Assembly: GCA_010365205.1 (NCBI GenBank)
Contig: JAAFGU010000045.1
Span: 1-11,211, forward strand
Direction: 5' to 3'
Length of the DNA: 11,211 bases
Source: Aromatoleum sp.
GTDB taxonomy: Bacteria > Pseudomonadota > Gammaproteobacteria > Burkholderiales > Casimicrobiaceae
Translations under genes and position numbers: made by a program
Notes under the pieces: model-generated
Seen by the model: the letters and a program-made list of their open reading frames with translations, nothing else
Told to the model about the DNA's origin: nothing
The model's database searches: none
Shown here: piece after piece, positions 1 to 6,254 of the stretch
Position numbering within the stretch: position 1 is the first letter of the stretch
How the letters are laid out: each line of letters starts with the position of its first letter

Positions 1-883
1 CGGCATCCATCGCATGCCGGGCGCCCCAGGCCCGGCGCGCCGAGCTGGCGTTGGCGAAGACGGCTTCCAGTCCGGCGGCGTCCCCCGCCGCGACCAGCGC
101 TTCGAGGCGATCTAGTTGCGCGCGAAACGCCTTCACTTCGGCCAGCAGTGCGCCGCGGTTGGCCATAGAAATATCGCGCCACATCTCCGGCGAGCCGGCC
201 GCGATCCGCGTGAAATCGCGAAATCCGCTCGCCGCATAGCGGAAGATGTCCTCGGCGTCGGGCCGCGCGGCGAACGCGTCTACCAGCGCGAAGGCCAGCA
301 GATGCGGAAGATGCGACACCGCGGCGAAGATCCGGTCGTGAGCCGCCGGATCGAGGGTGCGCAGACGCGCGCCACACGCTTCCCATAGCGCGCCGACCGT
401 GGCGACGGCGTCGAGGTCTGTCTCCGGCAGCGGCGTCAGCACGACGTTGCGCTCGCGAAACAGTGTAGCGACCGCCGCACCGGCGCCGGTGTGCTCGGTG
501 CCCGCGATCGGATGCGCGGGAACGAAGCGCGCGAACGACGCCCCCAATTCTGCCCTCGCCGCCGCGATGACGTCCTGCTTGGTGCTGCCGGCATCGGTGA
601 TCACGGTGCGCGGGCCAAGCTTGCCCGCCATCGCGCGCAATAGCCGCGGAAACTGTGCCACCGGCGCTGCCAGCAGCACGACATCCGCGTCCGCAAGTTC
701 GACGGTCCAGTCGGCGTCCGGCGTCGCGCAGCGATCGACGATTTTGAGCCGCAGCGCCTCCCGCAGATTCGACGAACCGCGGCCGATACCAACGACATTC
801 CCGGTCATCCCGGCCGCGCGCAGCGCCAGCGCAAACGACCCGCCGATCAGACCGACGCCGACGATCACGAGCTTTCCGGGCAT
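1..883 (-). CDS. tyrA: Prephenate (cyclohexadienyl) dehydrogenase TyrA, C-terminus cut by window edge
   Basis: Oxidatively decarboxylates prephenate (or arogenate) to 4-hydroxyphenylpyruvate (or tyrosine) in the cytoplasm, the committed step to tyrosine. My translation of the minus strand gives 294 residues before the window edge. A Rossmann GVGLIGGS motif lies at residues 9-16, the family HPIAGTE motif at 124-130, the SHLPH histidines at 190-194 and an ASGFRDFTRIA helix at 218-228. TyrA proteins are near 290-300 residues, so only the last few are missing. The start is uncertain. ATG 883 begins right at the Rossmann strand. An in-frame ATG at 901 would add six residues and overlaps the stop of a tiny upstream ORF (ATGA). 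Neither start has a clear Shine-Dalgarno sequence. At the end of beta strand 2, where NAD-specific enzymes carry an acidic residue, this protein has Gly34-Arg35. The gene follows hisC in the aromatic supraoperon; aroA usually comes next. Confidence 0.95.
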   Translation of the reverse strand, partial: MPGKLVIVGVGLIGGSFALALRAAGMTGNVVGIGRGSSNLREALRLKIVDRCATPDADWTVELADADVVLLAAPVAQFPRLLRAMAGKLGPRTVITDAGSTKQDVIAAARAELGASFARFVPAHPIAGTEHTGAGAAVATLFRERNVVLTPLPETDLDAVATVGALWEACGARLRTLDPAAHDRIFAAVSHLPHLLAFALVDAFAARPDAEDIFRYAASGFRDFTRIAAGSPEMWRDISMANRGALLAEVKAFRAQLDRLEALVAAGDAAGLEAVFANASSARRAWGARHAMDA

Positions 884-897
884 GGAATGGGCGGCGG

Positions 898-993
898 TCA
901 TGTACCGGGGCTCGCCGAGTGCCGTCGCCCATACGGATCCCCGGGCTCCTGAAGCGAGAGGGCGATCGGAGGCGTCGACGCATTTATTTTCAT
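898..993 (-). CDS. Possible 31-codon leader ORF between hisC and tyrA
   Basis: A small ORF starts at ATG 993 with codons for M-K-I-N-A. It is preceded by a good Shine-Dalgarno GGGAG at 1006-1002 with an 8-nt spacer. Its TGA (900-898) overlaps the upstream in-frame ATG of tyrA at 901 as ATGA, the usual arrangement for translational coupling. The predicted peptide is rich in Pro, Ser and Gly, has no membrane segment and has only one Tyr, so it does not look like a tyrosine attenuation leader. I do not recognise it. It could be a coupling ORF that feeds ribosomes to tyrA, or chance in a GC-rich spacer. Confidence 0.25.
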   Translation of the reverse strand: MKINASTPPIALSLQEPGDPYGRRHSASPGT

Positions 994-1069
994 CGGCGGT
1001 TCTCCCGTTCGTGGCGCTGCCGCGCGTACAAACGCCCGGCGCCAATGGGGCCCGCCGAGCCACGGCAAG

Positions 1070-2200
1070 TCAGGACTGCAGCGCAACGGTCAGCGCAGTG
1101 AGGAAGCGGCGATTTTCCGCGGGCAGCCCGACGGTCACGCGCAACCATTCCGGCAGGCCGTAGTTGGCGACCGGACGGACGATGACGCCCTGTTCGAGCA
1201 GCCGCTGGTACACGCGTCCGCCATCGCCGACCTGCACCAGCAGGAAATTCGCGTGCGACGGAATCCAGGTGAGTCCGAGCGCGCGAAAACCCTCCTCCAG
1301 GACAGCCCGGCCGTCGCGGTTGATCTGCCGGCTCTGGTCGACGTAGCCGGCATCGGCCAGCGCCGCTACCGCCGCCGCCTGCGCGAGCGCATTGACGTTG
1401 AAGGGCTGGCGGACGCGGTTGAGCATCTCGGCCACCTTGGCGTTCATGATGCCGTAGCCGACGCGAAGCGCCGCGAGCCCGTGGGCTTTCGAAAACGTGT
1501 GTGACACGATGAGGTTCGGATATTTCGCCACCCACGCTGCGCTCGGCGCGCATTGGGCCGGTTCGAGGTACTCGTTGTACGCCTCGTCGAGCACCGCCAG
1601 GACATCGTCGGGCAACGACGCGATGAACGCCTCGAGCGCGTCCGGCGCAATCCAGGTGCCGGTCGGATTATTGGGATTGGCGACGAAGACCAGACGGGTC
1701 GACGGCGTGATCGACGCGCGCATGGCCGGAAGATCGTGACCGAAATTTTTCGCGGCCACCTCGATGCCGGTCGCCCCGCGGGCCTGCGTCGCCAACGGGT
1801 AGACGGCGAACGCGTGGCGCGAATAAACGGCGTGGTCGCCCGGACGAAGAAACGCCTGCGTCACGAGTTCCAGGATGTCGTTTGATCCGTTCCCGAGAAC
1901 GACTTCGTCCGGTGTCACGGCATACCGCGTCGCGAGCGTCGCCTTGAGCTTGACGCCGTTGCCGTCCGGATAGCGTGACAACTCGTCGGTTGCCGCAGTG
2001 ATCGCCGCGCGAACGGCGGGGCTCGGTCCGCGCGGATTCTCGTTGGACGCGAGCTTCACGATGTCGCGCGCCGCCAGGCCGAATTCGCGCGCGAGTTCGT
2101 CGACCGGCTTGCCGGGGATGTAGCGCGCGATGCGGCGCACGTAATCCGGCGCCAACTGCGATGGGTCGGTGTGATGCGCGCGGGAATGCGGAGCGTTCAT
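1070..2200 (-). CDS. hisC: Histidinol-phosphate / aromatic aminotransferase HisC
   Basis: Class I/II PLP-dependent aminotransferase of 376 residues, full length for HisC. Visible landmarks are the substrate-loop ASNENPRGPS near residues 51-60, GNGSNDIL at 103-110, NPNNPTG at 175-181, the PLP-contacting LDEAY at 204-208, and the Schiff-base lysine K238 in SHTFSKAHG followed by the conserved LRVGY. Its place between pheA and tyrA suggests it mainly or also transaminates phenylpyruvate, 4-hydroxyphenylpyruvate or prephenate, as inferred for the HisC2/HisHb copies in the same cluster of Pseudomonas; a separate hisC may sit in a his operon elsewhere. ATG 2200 is chosen because AGGA overlapping the pheA stop lies 7 nt upstream. 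The gap to pheA is 7 nt, so coupling is likely. Confidence 0.95.
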   Translation of the reverse strand: MNAPHSRAHHTDPSQLAPDYVRRIARYIPGKPVDELAREFGLAARDIVKLASNENPRGPSPAVRAAITAATDELSRYPDGNGVKLKATLATRYAVTPDEVVLGNGSNDILELVTQAFLRPGDHAVYSRHAFAVYPLATQARGATGIEVAAKNFGHDLPAMRASITPSTRLVFVANPNNPTGTWIAPDALEAFIASLPDDVLAVLDEAYNEYLEPAQCAPSAAWVAKYPNLIVSHTFSKAHGLAALRVGYGIMNAKVAEMLNRVRQPFNVNALAQAAAVAALADAGYVDQSRQINRDGRAVLEEGFRALGLTWIPSHANFLLVQVGDGGRVYQRLLEQGVIVRPVANYGLPEWLRVTVGLPAENRRFLTALTVALQS

Positions 2201-2207
2201 GTAATTC

Positions 2208-3293
2208 CTAATAAACCGCAGCAGGATATGACCCCAATATCTTGAGAAACGGAGCTTTTTCTTTCAATTCAGCGAGCGCAGCCGCGACGGGGGGATCCGT
2301 CTGGTGGCCCTCCAAATCGACGAAAAACAGGTACTCCCACAGACCCGTTCGCGCCGGCCTGGATTCCACCCGCGACATGCTCACGGCGTGTTTGGCGAAC
2401 GGCTCGAGCAGCGCGTAGATCGCTCCGGGGCGATTCGAGGCGGACATGACGAGCGAGGTTTCGTCCTTGCCGGACGCCGGCACCGACTGCCGGCCGAGCA
2501 CCCAGAAACGCGTCGTGTTGTTCGGCTCATCCTCGATGTGCGGTGCCAGGACCCGCAGGCCATAGACGGCGGCCGCGTTTTCGCCGGCGATGGCCGCCGC
2601 GCCCGCTTCCAACGCTGCCATCCGGGCCGCCTCGGCGTTGCTGGCGACCGCAATCCTTGGGACTGACGGCAGATGCCGCGCCAGCCACTGGGCGCATTGC
2701 GCCAGCGACTGGGCATGCGAATACACCTTCTGCACGTCGCCCACGTTCGCGACGTTGGCGAGGAGATTCTGGCGAATCGCGAGCCGGATCTCGCCGCAGA
2801 TCGAAAGCGGCGTCGGATACATGAGGTCGAGCGTCCGCCCGACCGCGCCCTCGGTCGAATTCTCGACGGGAACCACCGCGTAGTCGGCCTGGCCGGCTTC
2901 GGCCGCACGGAACACCTCGTCGATCGTCGCGCACGGTTCGGTTTCGACGAACGCGCCGAAATGCTTCGCCACCGCCGCGTGCGAAAACGTACCGGCCGGG
3001 CCGAGGTAGGCGATGCGCAACGGCTGTTCCAGCGCGAGGCAGGCGGACATCACCTGCCGGAACACGCCGGTGATGGCCTCGCTCGACAGCGGTCCGCGAT
3101 TCTCGTCCTGGAGCCGACGCAGCACCTGCGCCTCACGCTCCGGGCGGTAGGCCGCCCCGCCGGCCTTCAGCGCGCCGATGGCTTTCGCATGCGCAGCCCG
3201 GGCGTTCAGCCGTTCGAGGAGTTCGCGGTCCAGCGTGTCGATCGCCGCGCGATGGCGGGCGAGGTCGGCGTCGCGGTCGGTGGCGGCAGACAT
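2208..3293 (-). CDS. pheA: Bifunctional chorismate mutase / prephenate dehydratase (P-protein)
   Basis: Converts chorismate to prephenate and then to phenylpyruvate, the phenylalanine branch. The 361 residues match the usual P-protein length. An all-helical AroQ-type chorismate mutase domain spans about 12-90, with the basic YRPEREAQVLRR segment at 49-60. The dehydratase domain starts at RIAYLGPAGTFSH (93-105), includes VPVENSTEG at 141-149 and ends with the TRF signature (TTRFWVLG, 260-267). An ACT regulatory domain covers about 278-361, with GAIYALL and ESRP (310-313), the residues associated with phenylalanine binding. Feedback inhibition by Phe is therefore expected from family knowledge. 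ATG 3293 lies 7 nt after the gyrA stop, with GAGGA at the very end of gyrA acting as its Shine-Dalgarno. serC, normally between gyrA and pheA, is absent. Confidence 0.97.
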   Translation of the reverse strand: MSAATDRDADLARHRAAIDTLDRELLERLNARAAHAKAIGALKAGGAAYRPEREAQVLRRLQDENRGPLSSEAITGVFRQVMSACLALEQPLRIAYLGPAGTFSHAAVAKHFGAFVETEPCATIDEVFRAAEAGQADYAVVPVENSTEGAVGRTLDLMYPTPLSICGEIRLAIRQNLLANVANVGDVQKVYSHAQSLAQCAQWLARHLPSVPRIAVASNAEAARMAALEAGAAAIAGENAAAVYGLRVLAPHIEDEPNNTTRFWVLGRQSVPASGKDETSLVMSASNRPGAIYALLEPFAKHAVSMSRVESRPARTGLWEYLFFVDLEGHQTDPPVAAALAELKEKAPFLKILGSYPAAVY

Positions 3294-3300
3294 CGGGCGC

Positions 3301-5856
3301 TTATTCCTCGCCTTCGTCCTCGCGCTCCACCACGCGCTCGAGGCCGGCGAGCTTTTCGCCCTCGCCGAGATTGATCAGCGTAACGCCCTGCGTCGAACGG
3401 CTCATCTCGCGGATCGATTTGACCTTGGTGCGGATAAGCACGCCGCCGGTCGAGATCAGCATCACCTCGTCGTCAGGACGGACCAGCGCCGCGGCTACCA
3501 CGGTGCCGTTACGGGCGGTTTGCTGGATCGCGATCATCCCCTTGGTGCCACGGCCGTGGCGCGTGTATTCGACGATCGGCGTGCGTTTGCCAAAGCCGTT
3601 TTCGGTGGCCGCCAGCACGGACTGCTCTTCGTCCTCGGCGACCAGCATCGAAATCACCCGCTGCTTCTTTTCGAGCATCATTCCACGCACGCCGTGCGCA
3701 GCACGGCCCATCGGACGCACGTCGTTCTCGTCGAACCGCACCGCCTTGCCGCCGGAACTGAACAGCATCACGTCGTGCGTCCCGTCGGTCAGGGCGACGC
3801 CGATCAGTGAATCGCCGTCGGTCAGATCGACCGCGATGATGCCGGACGTCCGGGGCCGCGAGAACTCCGACAACGGGGTCTTCTTGACGGTGCCCATCGC
3901 GGTGCCCATGAACACGTACTGCGTATCGGTGAACTCCTTCACCGGCAGGATCGCCGTGATCTTCTCGTAGTCGGCCAGCGGCACCAGGTTGACAATAGGC
4001 TTGCCGCGCGCGATCCGTGTCCCCCGGGGGACGTTGTAGACCTTGAGCCAGTAGACGCGGCCGCGATTCGAGAAACACAGGATGAAATCGTGGGTGTTGG
4101 CGATGAACAGGTGGTCGATGAAATCGTCTTCCTTTGTCGCCGTCGCCTGCTTGCCGCGGCCGCCGCGCTTCTGGGCGCGGTATTCGGCGACCGGTTGCGC
4201 CTTCATGTATCCCCCGTGCGACAGCGTGACCACCATGTCCTCGGGCGCGATGAGGTCCTCCAGCGAGAGGTCGACTCCCTGGGCGACGATCTCGGAGCGC
4301 CTCACGTCGCCGAATTGATCGCGAATGCCCTTCAGTTCGTCGCCGATGATCGTGGTAACGCGCTCCGGTTTGGCCAGAATGTCGAGCAGGTCGACGATCT
4401 GCGCCATGACGTCGCGGTATTCGCCGAAGATCTTGTCCTGTTCGAGTCCGGTCAGGCGCTGCAGGCGCAGTTCGAGGATCGCCTGGGCCTGGGCGTCGGA
4501 AAGCTTGTAGCCGTTGCCGCGCTCCTGCCAGCCGAATTCGAGCGGAAGTCCATCGGGCCGTGCCGCGTCGGCGGCCGAGCGCTTCAGCATCTCCTCGACC
4601 AGCGGCGAGCGCCACGTCTTCCCCATCAGCGCGACCTTCGCCTCGGGCGGCGTCGGCGCCGCCTTGATCAGCGCGATGATCTCGTCGACGTTTGACAGCG
4701 CGACGGCAAGACCTTCGAGGATATGGCCTCGCTCGCGCGCCTTGCGCAGTTCGAACCGCGTGCGGCGGGTGACGATTTCGCGCCGATGCTGGAGGAAATA
4801 TTCGACGAACTGCTTGAGGTTGAGCACGCGCGGCTGACCGTCGACCAGCGCGACCATGTTCATGCCGAAGCTGTCCTGCAGCTGGGTGAGCTTGTAGAGG
4901 TTGTTGAGGACGATTTCGGCGATTTCACCGCGCTTCAGTTCGATCACTACGCGCATGCCCGACTTGTCCGACTCGTCGCGCAGATCGGAGATGCCTTCGA
5001 GCTTCTTCTCCCGCACGAGCTCGCCAATGCGGATCAGCAGGTTCGCCTTGTTCACCTGGTAGGGGATCTCGTCGACGATGATCGCCTGCCGCTCGCCCTT
5101 GCCGATGTCCTCGATGTGGGTGCGCGCGCGGATCACCACCCGGCCGCGCCCGGTCCGGTAGCCCTCGCGAACGCCTTCCAGCCCGTAGATGATCCCCGCC
5201 GTCGGGAAATCCGGCGCCGGCACCAGGTCGATCAACTCGTCGATCGTGGTTTCCGGATTTCCGAGCAGCGCGAGACACGCATTGACGACTTCGGTCAGAT
5301 TGTGCGGCGGGATGTTGGTCGCCATCCCGACGGCGATTCCGGACGACCCGTTGACCAGCAGATTGGGCAGCCGCGACGGAAGGACCGTCGGTTCTTGTTC
5401 CTTGCCGTCGTAGTTCGGGGCGAAATCGACGGTTTCCTTCTCGATATCGGCCAGGATCTCGTTGGCGATCTTATGCAGCCGGCACTCGGTGTAGCGCATC
5501 GCCGCGGCGTTGTCGCCGTCGACCGACCCGAAGTTGCCCTGTCCGTCCACCAGCGGGTACCGCAGCGAGAAGTTCTGCGCCATCCGGACCAGCGTGTCGT
5601 AGATCGCGAGGTCGCCGTGCGGGTGGTATTTGCCCATCACCTCGCCGACGACCCGCGCACATTTCACGTACGGCCGGTTCCAGACGGTGTTGGCCTCGTG
5701 CATCGCGAACAGCACGCGGCGATGCACCGGTTTGAGGCCGTCCCGGACGTCCGGCAGCGCACGGCCCACGATCACGCTCATTGCATAATCGAGGTAGGAA
5801 TGCCGCATTTCGGCTTCCAGGCTCACCAGCAGCGTTTCTTTTGCAAACTGCTCCAT
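3301..5856 (-). CDS. gyrA: DNA gyrase subunit A (quinolone-resistance-type Leu83)
   Basis: The breakage-reunion subunit of DNA gyrase (A2B2 with GyrB), which introduces negative supercoils. It has 851 residues, slightly shorter than E. coli GyrA. The N-terminal winged-helix/tower region carries the catalytic pair Arg121-Tyr122 (AMRYTECR), matching E. coli numbering exactly. The GyrA box QKRGGRG, needed for DNA wrapping, is at 562-568. The C-terminal beta-pinwheel repeats follow and the protein ends in an acidic tail. In the quinolone-resistance region the sequence is KYHPHGDLAIYD: residue 83 is Leu (codon CTC, 5610-5608) instead of the usual Ser/Thr, while Asp87 and Ala67 are kept. ATG 5856 has AGGA about 14 nt upstream, rather far, but the N-terminal residues fit the family. 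It is the first gene of the gyrA-pheA-hisC-tyrA unit, probably read from an extended -10 promoter at 6054-6046. Confidence 0.98.
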   Translation of the reverse strand: MEQFAKETLLVSLEAEMRHSYLDYAMSVIVGRALPDVRDGLKPVHRRVLFAMHEANTVWNRPYVKCARVVGEVMGKYHPHGDLAIYDTLVRMAQNFSLRYPLVDGQGNFGSVDGDNAAAMRYTECRLHKIANEILADIEKETVDFAPNYDGKEQEPTVLPSRLPNLLVNGSSGIAVGMATNIPPHNLTEVVNACLALLGNPETTIDELIDLVPAPDFPTAGIIYGLEGVREGYRTGRGRVVIRARTHIEDIGKGERQAIIVDEIPYQVNKANLLIRIGELVREKKLEGISDLRDESDKSGMRVVIELKRGEIAEIVLNNLYKLTQLQDSFGMNMVALVDGQPRVLNLKQFVEYFLQHRREIVTRRTRFELRKARERGHILEGLAVALSNVDEIIALIKAAPTPPEAKVALMGKTWRSPLVEEMLKRSAADAARPDGLPLEFGWQERGNGYKLSDAQAQAILELRLQRLTGLEQDKIFGEYRDVMAQIVDLLDILAKPERVTTIIGDELKGIRDQFGDVRRSEIVAQGVDLSLEDLIAPEDMVVTLSHGGYMKAQPVAEYRAQKRGGRGKQATATKEDDFIDHLFIANTHDFILCFSNRGRVYWLKVYNVPRGTRIARGKPIVNLVPLADYEKITAILPVKEFTDTQYVFMGTAMGTVKKTPLSEFSRPRTSGIIAVDLTDGDSLIGVALTDGTHDVMLFSSGGKAVRFDENDVRPMGRAAHGVRGMMLEKKQRVISMLVAEDEEQSVLAATENGFGKRTPIVEYTRHGRGTKGMIAIQQTARNGTVVAAALVRPDDEVMLISTGGVLIRTKVKSIREMSRSTQGVTLINLGEGEKLAGLERVVEREDEGEE

Positions 5857-5877
5857 GGGCGTCGCTATCTTCCTGAA

Positions 5878-5904
5878 GTAACGTTACGAAAATCGAGATC
5901 TCGA
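5878..5904. repeat. Two adjacent perfect palindromes in the gyrA leader
   Basis: GTAACGTTAC (5878-5887, 10 bp) and TCGAGATCTCGA (5893-5904, 12 bp) are both perfect inverted repeats separated by GAAAA. They sit just upstream of the gyrA Shine-Dalgarno. A hairpin with GGGCC/GGCCC arms follows at 5909-5926. They could be operator half-sites or leader RNA structure; no known regulator is assigned. Confidence 0.35.
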
Positions 5905-6045
5905 ACAAGGGCCGGCCGGAGGGCCCGACCCTGCCGCAGTCGCGGGCGACCGCCGGGTGGGCGGGAAGCGGCGTGCAGTGCGACGCACCGCGTCCGGCGA
6001 GCAAAACGGGCGGGAGCGGCGGCCGGAGGGCCTTGAAAACGTGAA

Positions 6046-6054
6046 ATTTTATCA
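6046..6054 (-). promoter_or_regulatory. Candidate extended -10 promoter for gyrA operon
   Basis: On the minus strand the sequence TGATAAAAT combines an extended -10 TG with TAAAAT (5 of 6 matches to TATAAT), in an AT-rich island of an otherwise GC-rich region. No good -35 hexamer lies 16-18 nt upstream, as is common for extended -10 promoters. Transcription would start near 6039 and give a leader of about 180 nt before gyrA. Confidence 0.45.
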
Positions 6055-6081
6055 CGACGTTGCATCCCCGCGACAGTCCTC

Positions 6082-6095
6082 GGCAACATGTTGCC
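6082..6095. promoter_or_regulatory. 14-bp perfect palindrome, possible operator
   Basis: GGCAACATGTTGCC is a perfect 14-bp inverted repeat. It ends 16 nt before the -35 hexamer of the proposed ompA promoter and lies upstream of the proposed gyrA -10, between the two divergent promoters. That is a normal place for a transcription-factor site acting on one or both genes. The binding protein is unknown. Confidence 0.35.
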
Positions 6096-6111
6096 AAACC
6101 CCTACTTTCCT

Positions 6112-6140
6112 TTGCTTCGGCCCGGGTGCTGTGCTACAGT
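6112..6140 (+). promoter_or_regulatory. Candidate sigma70 promoter for ompA
   Basis: TTGCTT (6112-6117) and TACAGT (6135-6140) are separated by exactly 17 nt. This is the best -35/-10 pair seen upstream of the ompA-like gene. A start near 6147 would give an untranslated leader of about 108 nt, a length typical of outer-membrane protein mRNAs that are often targets of small RNAs (family knowledge, not shown here). Confidence 0.55.
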
Positions 6141-6254
6141 CCATTCTGGAAACACAGGATTCGACGTGCCAGGGCAGTGCGTGTTTTGGGCTCTGACGCG
6201 GGAATTTGCAGGGTTCTTGAAAAACATCTAACCAAAGCCAAAAGGGGTGAAACA

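Larger units (their letters stand above)
5857..6254. other. Divergent gyrA / ompA intergenic regulatory region
   Basis: A 398-bp stretch with no convincing gene. It holds the gyrA leader on the minus strand (about 180 nt if the extended -10 at 6054-6046 is used), then a candidate ompA promoter at 6112-6140 and a leader of roughly 108 nt on the plus strand. Three perfect palindromes are visible: 5878-5887, 5893-5904 and 6082-6095. A GC-rich 12-mer (GGCCGGAGGGCC) occurs twice, at 5914-5925 and 6021-6032. Short ORFs here lack ribosome binding sites and similarity to anything I know. Confidence 0.7.

Noticed and set aside
935..945. GGATCCCCGGG, resembling a cloning polylinker
   Set aside because: Only 11 bases match and the flanks do not continue as vector sequence. 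It is expected now and then in GC-rich DNA.
357..1163. 268-codon plus-strand ORF across tyrA and hisC
   Set aside because: It is antisense to two well-recognised genes. Its translation is Ser/Arg/Ala-rich without motifs, as expected from the complement of GC-rich coding DNA.
4723..6036. 437-codon plus-strand ORF opposite gyrA
   Set aside because: Antisense shadow of gyrA in a GC-rich genome. It shows no domain, signal or ribosome site and runs past gyrA's own start.
6207..6235. Second promoter-like pair TTGCAG / TAACCA before ompA
   Set aside because: The spacing is right but the -10 match is poor. The pair at 6112-6140 is better.
6060..6254. In-frame upstream extension of the ompA reading frame
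   Set aside because: It would put the signal peptide 65 residues into the protein and translate through the proposed promoter. ATG 6255 has a strong ribosome site.
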